A DNA stretch of 21,535 nucleotides from JAKQHY01 sp034429475 (GTDB lineage Bacteria; Chloroflexota; Anaerolineae; B4-G1; SLSP01). The translations under genes were made by a program, and so were the position numbers. Numbering within the stretch: position 1 is the stretch's first letter; each line of letters opens with the position of its first letter. The notes under the pieces were generated by a model. It was not told the origin of the DNA. It did not search any database and saw only the letters and a program-made list of their open reading frames with translations. The stretch spans positions 1 through 21,535 of the forward strand of contig DAOUGD010000298.1 in assembly GCA_034429475.1 (NCBI GenBank), in the 5' to 3' direction. Shown one piece after another: positions 14,486 to 21,481 of this stretch.

Positions 14486-15037
14486 ATGACAAACGACGCT
14501 AAGTTGCACAATGATCCTTTAAAACGGTTTTACCTTATTGGCCTTATTGGCCTTGTTGGTACTGCACTTGGGTTGGTAGGTTGGGTGATAGCGGGATTGC
14601 TGCATATTGTGTCCTGGGTCTGTGTCACTTCCAACATGCTCTATCTTTTGGCAACGATACTTTGGGGCGCGATTCAAAGCTTGACACTATTCACCCGTTA
14701 CAGGCCGGATTCTCACTCGAAGTTTCTATGGGTTTTGCGGATTATTCTTACACTTCTTGGGTCTATAATCTGGATATTGTTAACGCCATCAAAGAATCTA
14801 TGCAATCTGTATGCAAGTAAGTGGGTAACGGGTCTTGTAGCAATAGGTATAGTTTTCGGTATGGCAACGGGGATGGGAATATCCTGGTTAGATACCTGGG
14901 TTTACGCGAAAGTGAAAGAACGCAACATTCAATGGCTTGCCTGGCTCGATGACAATGTGATCGTCGGGCGCGTCATCTTGCTGATGGCTATCGTCTGGGC
15001 GGTATTCATCGGCCTGTGCATCCATTGGCTGTGGTAA
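14486..15037 (+). CDS. Hypothetical multi-pass membrane protein
   Basis: This 183-residue protein is dominated by hydrophobic segments at about residues 14-40, 45-65, 76-95, 110-130 and 158-182, so about five membrane helices are likely. The family is unrecognised. The ATG lies 5 nt after the previous stop without a strong ribosome binding site, suggesting translational coupling. The first two thirds (to about 14900) are clearly more AT-rich than the flanking genes, while the last part returns to the local composition, which may mark a transferred or mosaic origin. Confidence 0.6.
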   Translation: MTNDAKLHNDPLKRFYLIGLIGLVGTALGLVGWVIAGLLHIVSWVCVTSNMLYLLATILWGAIQSLTLFTRYRPDSHSKFLWVLRIILTLLGSIIWILLTPSKNLCNLYASKWVTGLVAIGIVFGMATGMGISWLDTWVYAKVKERNIQWLAWLDDNVIVGRVILLMAIVWAVFIGLCIHWLW

Positions 15038-15067
15038 AGAATGGATGGGCATAGCGCACGTCGCCGC

Positions 15068-15112
15068 GACTGAAAACGACTATCCGACTACCCGACTCAA
15101 GACTACGCGACT
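15068..15112 (+). repeat. Irregular GACT repeats before proB
   Basis: Six GACT cores occur at 15068, 15078, 15086, 15094, 15101 and 15109, spaced 10, 8, 8, 7 and 8 nt. The stretch lies directly before the proB ribosome binding site. It looks like a decayed or less regular version of the heptamer arrays. Confidence 0.5.
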
Positions 15113-15139
15113 GAAAACAGAGGAGTGTGTAACGCCTTT

Positions 15140-16258
15140 ATGCAATCGAATGCCAAATCTTACCACCGTATCGTCATTAAATTCGGCACCAGCGTCTTAA
15201 CCGGGGGGGCGCGCGAACTCAATCCGCCGCAGATGGTGGAACTGGCCCGCCAGTGCGCCGAGCTGCATCACGCCGGGCACGAACTGGTCGTCTGCACGTC
15301 CGGTGCAGTGGCGGCGGGGCGCGCGCGGCTGGGCTTCCCACAGTTGCCGCCCACCGTCGCCAACAAGCAGATGCTGGCGGCCGTCGGCCAGAGCCGGCTG
15401 ATGTTGACCTGGGAGCGTTTCTTCGAGATTTACGGCATCCACGTCGGCCAGATTTTGCTGACGCACGGGGATGTGGAAAGCCGCCACCGCTTCCTGAACG
15501 CCCAGGACACGCTGCGCACGTTGATCGAAAACCGCATCATCCCCATCATCAACGAAAACGATGCGGTGGCGACGGAAGAGATCAAGATCGGCGACAACGA
15601 CAACCTGTCGGCGTTGGTGGCGGTGCTGACCGGCGCGGATTTGTTGCTGATCCTGACCGACCAGCCCGGCTTGTTCACTGCCGACCCCCGCGATAACCCC
15701 GACGCGCAGTTGATCCAGGTAGTGGACGCGATTGACGAGACGCTGTGGGCCGCCGTGGGCGACAGCCGCAGCGGGTTGGGGGTGGGGGGCATGGTGACGA
15801 AGGTGCAGGCGGCCAACCTCGCCCGCCGCGCCGGTGTGGAGGTCATCATCGCCGCCGGGAAGGAGCCGAACGTGCTTCCGCGCCTGGTGCGCGGCGAGGC
15901 GCTCGGCACGCGCTTCACCGCGATTGACACGCCGCCGGAGAACCGCAAGCGGTGGATTTTGGCGGGCGCCGTCAACACCGGCTACATCGTGGTGAACGCC
16001 GGCGCGGTAAACGCGCTGCGCGACAAGGGCGCGAGCTTGCTGCCGGCCGGCGTCGTCAGCGTGGAGGGCGAGTTCGACCGGGGCGACACCGTCTCCATCC
16101 GCGCCGCCGACGGGACGCAGATCGCGCGCGGCCTCACCCGCTATCCCAGCGCCGACCTGGCCCGCATCAAGGGCAGCCACTCCGAAAGCATCACCGACAT
16201 CCTGGGCTACACCTACGGCGTCGTGGCCGTTCATCGGAATGATATGGTGTTGTTGTGA
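15140..16258 (+). CDS. proB: Glutamate 5-kinase
   Basis: ProB phosphorylates L-glutamate with ATP, the first and usually proline-inhibited step of proline synthesis, in the cytoplasm. The protein has 372 residues, like other PUA-containing forms. The amino-acid-kinase domain covers about 1-260, with VIKFGTSVLTGG, TSGAVAAGRARLG, NENDAVATEEIKIGDNDNLSALVA and GVGGMVTKVQAA. The C-terminal PUA domain (about 278-355) has DKGASLLPAGVVSVEGEFDRGDTVSI. ATG 15140 is preferred because sequence after it aligns with the family start; AGGAG lies 14 nt upstream, which is far. A GTG at 15125 would add five residues but overlaps the AGGAG. proA follows 105 nt later. Confidence 0.95.
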   Translation: MQSNAKSYHRIVIKFGTSVLTGGARELNPPQMVELARQCAELHHAGHELVVCTSGAVAAGRARLGFPQLPPTVANKQMLAAVGQSRLMLTWERFFEIYGIHVGQILLTHGDVESRHRFLNAQDTLRTLIENRIIPIINENDAVATEEIKIGDNDNLSALVAVLTGADLLLILTDQPGLFTADPRDNPDAQLIQVVDAIDETLWAAVGDSRSGLGVGGMVTKVQAANLARRAGVEVIIAAGKEPNVLPRLVRGEALGTRFTAIDTPPENRKRWILAGAVNTGYIVVNAGAVNALRDKGASLLPAGVVSVEGEFDRGDTVSIRAADGTQIARGLTRYPSADLARIKGSHSESITDILGYTYGVVAVHRNDMVLL

Positions 16259-16261
16259 GGC

Positions 16262-16296
16262 GGGGAATGGGTTGTGGGTTATGGGTTGCGGGTTTT
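16262..16296 (+). repeat. Heptamer tandem array, GGGTTNN type (5 units)
   Basis: Five 7-nt units (GGGGAAT, GGGTTGT, GGGTTAT, GGGTTGC, GGGTTTT) begin 3 nt after the proB stop codon. It is followed 17 nt later by a second array with another unit, so the proB-proA spacer is mostly repeat. Confidence 0.75.
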
Positions 16297-16313
16297 GCGT
16301 CGAAAATTTCGCT

Positions 16314-16348
16314 GATTCGTAATTCGTAATTCGTAATTCGTAATTCGA
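16314..16348 (+). repeat. Heptamer tandem array, AATTCGT type (5 units)
   Basis: Five 7-nt units: GATTCGT, AATTCGT three times, AATTCGA. The last unit abuts the GGGGGAGGA ribosome binding site of proA. The unit is the reverse complement of ACGAATT, which builds the 12-unit array at 5991-6074. Confidence 0.85.
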
Positions 16349-16363
16349 GGGGGAGGAACATTG

Positions 16364-17629
16364 ATGGTTGACTTATTGACGATGGGACAGGCCGCACGAA
16401 CTGCCAGTTATACGTTGGCGACGCTGACGACGGCGCAGAAGGATGCGGCGCTGCTGGCGATTGCGGACGAGATCGAGGCGCAGGCGGCGACGGTGCTGGC
16501 GCAGAACGCGCTCGACATTGCGGACGCGCGCGCGAAGGGGACGAGCGAGGCGCTGCTGGATCGGCTGCTGTTGAACGAGAAGCGGGTGGTGGGACTGGCG
16601 GCGGATACGCGCAAAGTTGCCGCGCTGCCCGACCCGGTCGGCGAGGAAATCGAGGGGCGCGTGCTGCCCAACGGCATCCGCCTGAGCCGCCGTCGCATCC
16701 CGATTGGCGTGTTGGGCGTCATCTACGAAGCGCGGCCCAACGTCACCATTGACATCGCCACGCTCAGCCTCAAGACCGGCAACGCCGTCATCCTGCGCGG
16801 CGGCAGCGAGACACTGCGCAGCAACCTGGCGCTCGTCGCCGTCATCCAGGCCGCGTTGGCGAAGGTGGGCTTGCCCCAGGCCGCCGTGCAGTATATCGAG
16901 AATCCCGACCGCGCGCTGGTGGTCGAACTGCTGCGTCTGGACAAGTACGTGGACATGATCATCCCGCGCGGCGGCGCCGGGCTGCACCGGCTCTGCCGCG
17001 AGCAGAGCACGATTCCCGTCATCACCGGCGGGATCGGCATCTGCCACCTCTATGTGGACGCCAGCGCCGACCTGGAGCGCGCCATCCCCGTGATCGAGAA
17101 CGCGAAGGTGCAGCGTCCGAGCGTGTGCAATGCGCTCGATACTCTGCTGGTTCACCGGCATGTCGCCGCAGAATTTTTGCCGAAAGTCGCGGCGCGATTG
17201 ACGCAGAGCGGCGTCACGTTGCGCGCCACGCCCGACGCGCTGGCAATTCTCGCCAGATACGCGGGCGGCGCGACCGTGCTGCCCGCCGGCCCGGACGACT
17301 TCGACCAGGAGTGGCTGGCGCTCGTCCTTGGCGTCAAACTCGTGGACTCCGTGGACGAGGCCATCGCCCACATCCGCGCCCACAGCACCGAGCACTCCGA
17401 CGGCATCCTGACCAACGACTGGGGCAACGCCACGCACTTCGTCAACGCGATCAACTCGGCGGCGGTGTTCGTCAACGCCAGCACGCGCTTCAACGACGGC
17501 GGGCAGTTCGGCCTGGGCGCGGAAGTCGCCGTGAGCACGCAGAAGCTCCACGCGCGCGGCCCAATGGGGCTGGAGGCGCTCACGACGTACAAGTGGATTG
17601 TGGTGGGGGATATGCATGTCAGACCGTAG
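16364..17629 (+). CDS. proA: Gamma-glutamyl phosphate reductase
   Basis: ProA reduces gamma-glutamyl phosphate with NADPH to glutamate-5-semialdehyde, the second step of proline synthesis, and probably channels substrate from ProB. The protein has 421 residues, the family norm. It shows the aldehyde-dehydrogenase-type fold with IPIGVLGVIYEARPNVTID, GNAVILRGGSE, IPRGGAGL and the catalytic Cys-255 in AKVQRPSVCNALDTLL; the C-terminus keeps FNDGGQFGLGAEVAVSTQKLHARGPMGLEALTTYKW. ATG 16364 is chosen because GGGAGGA lies 6 nt upstream; a TTG at 16361 is less likely. It is probably cotranscribed with proB through the repeat-filled spacer. Confidence 0.96.
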   Translation: MVDLLTMGQAARTASYTLATLTTAQKDAALLAIADEIEAQAATVLAQNALDIADARAKGTSEALLDRLLLNEKRVVGLAADTRKVAALPDPVGEEIEGRVLPNGIRLSRRRIPIGVLGVIYEARPNVTIDIATLSLKTGNAVILRGGSETLRSNLALVAVIQAALAKVGLPQAAVQYIENPDRALVVELLRLDKYVDMIIPRGGAGLHRLCREQSTIPVITGGIGICHLYVDASADLERAIPVIENAKVQRPSVCNALDTLLVHRHVAAEFLPKVAARLTQSGVTLRATPDALAILARYAGGATVLPAGPDDFDQEWLALVLGVKLVDSVDEAIAHIRAHSTEHSDGILTNDWGNATHFVNAINSAAVFVNASTRFNDGGQFGLGAEVAVSTQKLHARGPMGLEALTTYKWIVVGDMHVRP

Positions 17630-17706
17630 ACAGTAGACCGCAGACGGTAGACGGCAGATAGCAGTATTCCCCGTCTACCTTCTACCTTATACCGTCTACA
17701 TTTTTT
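17626..17706 (+). terminator. Inverted heptamer arrays with T-run after proA
   Basis: Six 7-nt units of GTAGACN type run from 17626 to 17667, starting on the proA stop codon. After 4 nt, four units of the complementary type (CGTCTAC, CTTCTAC, CTTATAC, CGTCTAC) run from 17672 to 17699. The two blocks can pair in several registers (for example GTAGACGG with CCGTCTAC) and are followed by ATTTTTT at 17700-17706. This gives a repeat-built structure that looks like an intrinsic terminator for proBA. Confidence 0.7.
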
Positions 17707-17732
17707 GACTTAGTTTTTCTTTAGACTATACT
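17705..17732 (+). promoter_or_regulatory. Promoter of the 71-aa orphan gene
   Basis: TTGACT at 17705-17710 and TATACT at 17727-17732 are separated by 16 nt, a good sigma-70-type match. The -35 element begins inside the T-run that would terminate proBA. The start codon at 17782 lies about 43 nt beyond the expected transcription start. Confidence 0.65.
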
Positions 17733-17781
17733 AAACATAGATTGATTAAACTTCGACTGACGAAAGGAAGGAAAAGCCCAC

Positions 17782-17997
17782 ATGGTAAACCGCAGTGTCG
17801 TGCAAAGTGCAATGCATACAGCCGCGATGGCTCTGGTGCATCTACCCCAGGAGGAGTGGGATGGCTGGGTGATTTATCTGTGTCAGTCGTTGGAGGAGGT
17901 CGCCAGGAGCCAGGGGGAAACCAATCTCCATGACGATGAGGTTTTTCAGAGGTTAGCGGTGGCGTTGCAGCAGCGCATTGAGCGCGGGACATGGTGA
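17782..17997 (+). CDS. Small hypothetical protein (71 aa)
   Basis: This soluble, acidic 71-residue protein is of unknown family. It looks all-helical (AMALVHLPQEEWDGWVIYLC, then SLEEVARSQG, DDEVFQRLAVALQQRIERGTW) and has two Trp residues in the middle. AAAGGAAGGAAA precedes the ATG and a clear promoter lies at 17705-17732, so expression is well supported. It stands alone between proA and ferritin; its stop is followed by a CGTANNN heptamer run. No function is assigned. Confidence 0.65.
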   Translation: MVNRSVVQSAMHTAAMALVHLPQEEWDGWVIYLCQSLEEVARSQGETNLHDDEVFQRLAVALQQRIERGTW

Positions 17998-18018
17998 CGT
18001 AGTTCGTATTGCGTATTC
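17998..18018 (+). repeat. Short heptamer run, CGTANNN type (3 units)
   Basis: Three 7-nt units (CGTAGTT, CGTATTG, CGTATTC) begin on the base after the orphan gene's stop codon. The units match those of the array at 3697-3745 in type. Confidence 0.6.
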
Positions 18019-18108
18019 TGTGTCCTGTTGTATGAACTGCGGACTATGCATCCGTGTTAACTTTCAATGAAGTATACCCGTCAAATTTTAGCGAAAGGAG
18101 TTGTTTCG

Positions 18109-18603
18109 ATGGAACTGAACAAGAAAATAGAGACTGCAATCAATGAGCAGATTCAGGCCGAGTTGTATTCGGCTTATATGTATCTCTCAATGTCGGCGTA
18201 TTTTGAGGGTGTGGGTATGCCCGGTTTTGCACACTGGATGCGGGAGCAGACCGAGGAGGAGATGGAGCACGCGATGAAGTTCTACCACTACGTGGTGGAG
18301 CGGGGCGGGCGCGTGGTTTTGCACTCTATCCAGCAGCCGCCGGTGGAGTTTGAATCAGTGTTGGACGTGGCGGAGAAGACTTACGCGCACGAGCAACACG
18401 TCACCAGCCTGATCTACAAACTGTACGAGCTGGCTGTCGCCGAAAGCGATCACGCCACGGCAGGTTTCCTCCAATGGTACATCAAGGAGCAGGTGGAGGA
18501 GGAAAACAACACCCGCACGATCCTGGAACAGGTGAAGCGGATCGGCGATCACACGCAGGCGCTGTTCATGCTCGACCACCATCTGGGCGAGCGCGGGGAA
18601 TAA
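18109..18603 (+). CDS. ftnA: Non-haem bacterial ferritin
   Basis: This 164-residue subunit oxidises Fe(II) at a di-iron centre and stores iron in a 24-mer cage in the cytoplasm. The ferroxidase ligands are all present: Glu-18, Glu-51, His-54, Glu-95, Gln-128 and Glu-131, each one position later than in E. coli FtnA. There is no haem-ligand Met as in bacterioferritin. The ATG at 18109 follows AAAGGAG by 8 nt; the in-frame ATG at 18067 would add 14 residues and has no ribosome binding site. A strong intrinsic terminator ends the gene, so it is probably monocistronic. No obvious Fur box was seen upstream. Confidence 0.94.
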   Translation: MELNKKIETAINEQIQAELYSAYMYLSMSAYFEGVGMPGFAHWMREQTEEEMEHAMKFYHYVVERGGRVVLHSIQQPPVEFESVLDVAEKTYAHEQHVTSLIYKLYELAVAESDHATAGFLQWYIKEQVEEENNTRTILEQVKRIGDHTQALFMLDHHLGERGE

Positions 18604-18628
18604 CCACCCGACGAGTAGGGCGTCAATG

Positions 18629-18663
18629 AAAGCGAGGGGAGATCATCCCCTCGCTTTTTTTTG
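18629..18663 (+). terminator. Rho-independent terminator of ferritin
   Basis: A 12-bp perfect stem (AAAGCGAGGGGA, 18629-18640, with 18646-18657) with a 5-nt loop is followed by a run of T residues. This is the clearest intrinsic terminator in the window. Confidence 0.92.
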
Positions 18664-18702
18664 TCAGCAGATTAAGCGGATTAAGCATATTTTTAAATTT
18701 TT

Positions 18703-18731
18703 CTTTGCTTCCTTGCGCCTTTGCGTGAAAT
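18703..18731 (+). repeat. Single-arm copy of the ACGCAAAGGCGC-type repeat
   Basis: The stretch matches the right arm of the inverted repeat at 9861-9889 at about 26 of 29 positions (core TTGCGCCTTTGCGTGAAA). The partner arm is missing, so it is a half copy. It overlaps nothing coding and ends 7 nt before the minus-strand methyltransferase stop. Confidence 0.65.
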
Positions 18732-18737
18732 ATTCTT

Positions 18738-19799
18738 TTACTTGATGGCTTCCCAGACGCGGAAGCGGGTGTCTTCCCAGGCGACGCCGACGTGGGCAAA
18801 GCGGGCGGTGAGCCACGGGCCGTAGGGCAGGAAGCGGTTGGCGACCAAATAGAGGCCGCCGCCGGGCCGCAGGACGCGCGCGGCCTCGCTGACGAAAAGC
18901 TGCGACACCTCGAAGTCCACGCCGCGCCCGCTGTGGAACGGGGGATTAGCGAGGACTGTCTCAAAAGATGCGTCGGCGAAGGCGGCCGCGCCGCACGTCA
19001 GGGCGACCGGCGCATCGGAGTAGTCGTTGGCGGCGAGCGCGGCTTGGGTGGCGGCAACCGCACGGGCGGACACGTCGCTCAAGGCGACTGCCGCGCCCCG
19101 ACGTAGGGCAGCCAATCCCGCCACGCCCGCGCCGCAGCCCAAATCCAGGGTGGGGGCGCCGGGCGTGACGCGCATCCCGGCGATCAGGGCGGCGGCGCCT
19201 TCGTCAAGCCGGCCGGCGGCAAAGACGCCCGCGCCGGTACACAAGCGCGTTGGGAGGCCGTCCAGCATGATGTCGCGCGTTTCAAGGGTGAACGGCGGCA
19301 GGGCGAAATCCCCCACCGGGCGCACCGCCAATCCCGCGTGGTAGCCGCCTTTGTGCGTCACGACGCCGGCCTGTCCGCAGAGCGCCTGCGCCTGCGCCAC
19401 CGCGCCCTTCACTCCCTCGTTCTTCGCGCCGACGAAGATCAGGCGCGCGCCGGGACGCAGCAGGGCCGCCGCCGCCTGGAGCAACTCCGCCTGGAACGCC
19501 TGCCCGCGCGGGAGGTGCAGCAGGGCCAGATCGCACGCGGCTAGTTCCAGCCCGACGAAGTCCGCTTGCAGGGTCAGAGTAACCTGGTCTCCACAGTCGT
19601 TGCGCTTCAGGGTTTCTGTCAGCGATTGCGCCTCCGCGATGTTCTCAGTCCAGTACAGCACTTCAACGCCAGCGCGGGCGGCCCATAGCGCGGTCGCCGT
19701 TGCGCCGGGGCCGGCGATGAAGACGCGCGATCCTTCGATGCGCCGCGCGGCAGCAAAGAGCGCCTCGTGGGCGGGGCCGGGCGCGGGCACGCCGGGCAA
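18738..19799 (-). CDS. RsmC-like class I methyltransferase, N-terminus uncertain
   Basis: From the TTG at 19799 the product is 353 residues, with the RsmC double-domain layout: a degenerate Rossmann domain (about 1-160), the linker TRLCTGAGVFAAGRLDEGAAAL, and a catalytic SAM-dependent domain with LDLGCGAGVAGL (218-229) and NPPFHSGRGVD (285-295). NPPFH fits guanine-N2 methylation of 16S rRNA G1207, but another target is possible. The TTG has no ribosome binding site. The frame stays open for 35 more codons up to the TGA of the reductase gene (19905-19907), and that stretch looks coding (NPWRLTPIAFPLPDGPA) but has no ATG, GTG or TTG. Candidate unusual starts are ATA near 19889 and ATT near 19865. 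Confidence 0.8.
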   Translation of the reverse strand: MPGVPAPGPAHEALFAAARRIEGSRVFIAGPGATATALWAARAGVEVLYWTENIAEAQSLTETLKRNDCGDQVTLTLQADFVGLELAACDLALLHLPRGQAFQAELLQAAAALLRPGARLIFVGAKNEGVKGAVAQAQALCGQAGVVTHKGGYHAGLAVRPVGDFALPPFTLETRDIMLDGLPTRLCTGAGVFAAGRLDEGAAALIAGMRVTPGAPTLDLGCGAGVAGLAALRRGAAVALSDVSARAVAATQAALAANDYSDAPVALTCGAAAFADASFETVLANPPFHSGRGVDFEVSQLFVSEAARVLRPGGGLYLVANRFLPYGPWLTARFAHVGVAWEDTRFRVWEAIK

Positions 19800-19904
19800 T
19801 CGCAGGATGGCGGCGGGGCCATCGGGGAGTGGGAAGGCGATAGGCGTGAGCCGCCAGGGGTTAATGCGGAATTCCCTGACCTGGTTTATGGGATGACCGT
19901 CCTT

Positions 19905-20468
19905 TCAGGCCGGCTGCACTCTGCGTACCCAACGGGCCAGCGCGTTCAGCAGGTCTTGCAGGAAGCCGCGCGCGACGGCGTCCACCAGATTTCCGTCGGC
20001 GTCGAAGGCTTGCTCGGCGCGAGCGATCAGGACTTCCGGTTTGCCTAGCGGCAGGGCGCCGAGGTGCGTCAGGATTTGGCGCAGGTGCAGTTGGACGCGC
20101 GCCGTGCCGAAGTTGCCGGTGCTGGCGCCGAGGATGGCGACGGGCTTTTCTTTCAACGGCGGCTCCGGCGCGCGCGACGCCCAGTCCAGGGCATTTTTGA
20201 GCGCGCCGCTGACCGAGGTGTTGTATTCCGGGGCGGCGATCAGCACGGCGTCGGCCTGGGCCAGCCGCGCGCGGAACGCAGCGACCGCGTCGGGAAAGGG
20301 TTTTTCGATATCTTCGTTGAACATCGGCAGCGGCGCAAGGTCGAGGATTTCCAGCGTCATGTCGGGCGGCGCGAGCGCGGCGGCGCCCCGTAAGAGCGCG
20401 GTGTTGTAGGAGGCCCGGCGCAGGCTGCCGGAGAAACTCACGACGTGGAGGGTCTTGTCAGTTTTCAC
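19905..20468 (-). CDS. NADPH-dependent FMN reductase / quinone reductase
   Basis: The protein has 187 residues with a flavodoxin-like fold. SFSGSLRRASYNTALL near the N-terminus binds FMN phosphate, and APEYNTSVSGALKNALDWAS is the classic NADPH-dependent FMN reductase signature (ChrR/SsuE/YieF group). It probably reduces quinones, chromate or free flavin in the cytoplasm as an antioxidant or flavin-supply enzyme. The start is a GTG at 20468, 2 nt from the stop of the upstream acetyltransferase gene, so coupling is likely. The TGA stop is in frame with the methyltransferase that follows. Confidence 0.9.
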   Translation of the reverse strand: MKTDKTLHVVSFSGSLRRASYNTALLRGAAALAPPDMTLEILDLAPLPMFNEDIEKPFPDAVAAFRARLAQADAVLIAAPEYNTSVSGALKNALDWASRAPEPPLKEKPVAILGASTGNFGTARVQLHLRQILTHLGALPLGKPEVLIARAEQAFDADGNLVDAVARGFLQDLLNALARWVRRVQPA

Positions 20469-20470
20469 CT

Positions 20471-20887
20471 TTACAGGTCTTTCCGCATATAGTAGCGAGT
20501 GTGCCCGGCAGGGTAATCGGGCAACGCGCCAAAAACCTCATAGCCGTGACGTTGGTAGAAGTCCGGCGCCTGAAAGGTAAAGGTGTCCAGATGCACATGC
20601 TTGGCGCCGCGTCGCCGCGCTTCCTCTTCGGCCGCCACCAACAGGCGATGCCCGTAGCCGCGTCCCCGCAGGTCTTCTCGGATCCACAAAAGGTCTAGCT
20701 GAAACCAATCCCAATAGGTGGCGCCGATGATCCCGCCGACGATTTCCTGGTCGGGCGCGCGCAGCACGAAACACAGGGATTTGGCGTGATCGTCGCCGCC
20801 TTGTTGCTTGTTATACTGACTGATAGCCGGCCCAATGACGTCCCATGCCGGTTCCTCCGCATAAGCGATTTGATAGATTTCTTCCAT
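20471..20887 (-). CDS. GNAT family N-acetyltransferase
   Basis: The 138-residue protein has the GNAT acetyl-CoA-binding motif A (WIREDLRGRGYGHRLLVAAEEEARRRGA, with RGRGYG as the pyrophosphate loop) and motif B (FYQRHGYEVFGALPDYPAGHTRYYMRKDL). It transfers an acetyl group from acetyl-CoA to an amine; the substrate is unknown. AGAGGAG lies before the ATG at 20887. The leader on the minus strand carries the ACTATTCTCAGAGGA element (20904-20918) that recurs at two other sites. It is the probable first gene of a three-gene minus-strand unit with the reductase and methyltransferase. Confidence 0.88.
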   Translation of the reverse strand: MEEIYQIAYAEEPAWDVIGPAISQYNKQQGGDDHAKSLCFVLRAPDQEIVGGIIGATYWDWFQLDLLWIREDLRGRGYGHRLLVAAEEEARRRGAKHVHLDTFTFQAPDFYQRHGYEVFGALPDYPAGHTRYYMRKDL

Positions 20888-20903
20888 GGTTGATCTCCTC
20901 TCT

Positions 20904-20918
20904 TCCTCTGAGAATAGT
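20904..20918 (-). promoter_or_regulatory. Shared leader element ACTATTCTYARAGGA
   Basis: On the minus strand this reads ACTATTCTCAGAGGA, differing by one base from the plus-strand stretch 9764-9778 and two from 227-241. It lies between the two GNAT genes, shortly upstream of the ribosome binding site of the gene at 20887. The role is unknown. Confidence 0.4.
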
Positions 20919-20920
20919 TG

Positions 20921-21400
20921 CTAATGTGCGGTAAAATCCCGCTCTTTCATCATAAGATATTCCGTCACACCTGCTTTGTATAGCCCCGGTATCATCCCCA
21001 CCTGCCGGTATCCCAACCTCTCATACAGTCGTCTGGCTTTCGGGTTGAAATCCGCGACCACCAGAAACACTTTCGAGTGATTTGCGAACACGTTTTCCTC
21101 AAAGAAGGAGAGCAGCTTTTTCCCAATGCCCATCCCCCGAAAGGCTTCTTTGACGGCGATGATGTGCAGGTAGGGGTAACTATGAAACGCGCCCTTCAAG
21201 ACAAACCATATAAACCCCAGACAGTCTCCCTCTTCATTGAGCGCGACAAATATCTCGCCTTTGGTAATGCCTTCTGTGAGGGTGGCGCGGGCCTTTTCCT
21301 CCGAGGGGAAATACTCTTGCCCCAGTCTTGATTTGAGCAGGGCGACTTTACAATCTTCCAGGTGCTTTATTTGAGCTTTCGTGATGATCATCTCTACCAT
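20921..21400 (-). CDS. GNAT family N-acetyltransferase
   Basis: This 159-residue protein has a clear GNAT motif A (LHIIAVKEAFRGMGIGKKLLSFFEENVF, loop RGMGIG) and motif B (ADFNPKARRLYERLGYRQVGMIPGLYKAGVTEYLMMKE), typical of N-terminal or small-molecule acetyltransferases of RimI-like type. It is unlike the GNAT at 20471-20887 outside the motifs, so not a recent duplicate. Two starts are possible: ATG 21400 or ATG 21391; neither has a strong ribosome binding site. The gene is clearly less GC-rich than the downstream cluster, which may indicate separate origin. Confidence 0.87.
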   Translation of the reverse strand: MVEMIITKAQIKHLEDCKVALLKSRLGQEYFPSEEKARATLTEGITKGEIFVALNEEGDCLGFIWFVLKGAFHSYPYLHIIAVKEAFRGMGIGKKLLSFFEENVFANHSKVFLVVADFNPKARRLYERLGYRQVGMIPGLYKAGVTEYLMMKERDFTAH

Positions 21401-21481
21401 TCTAATCTGAATAAGAATTATCCTCTTTTTTGACGCAGGGCTTTATTATTCTCGTCAGGCCACCCATGCTGAGGAGGCCTT

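Noticed and set aside
15125..15139. GTG start adding five residues to ProB
   Set aside because: The GTG overlaps the AGGAG that would have to serve as ribosome binding site, and the extra residues are not part of the family start.
16373..17617. 414-codon open frame on the minus strand opposite proA
   Set aside because: Antisense shadow of a fully conserved proA gene; no start signal or domain.
18067..18108. 14-residue N-terminal extension of ferritin
   Set aside because: No ribosome binding site at 18067, whereas AAAGGAG precedes ATG 18109 and the residue numbering then matches known ferritins.
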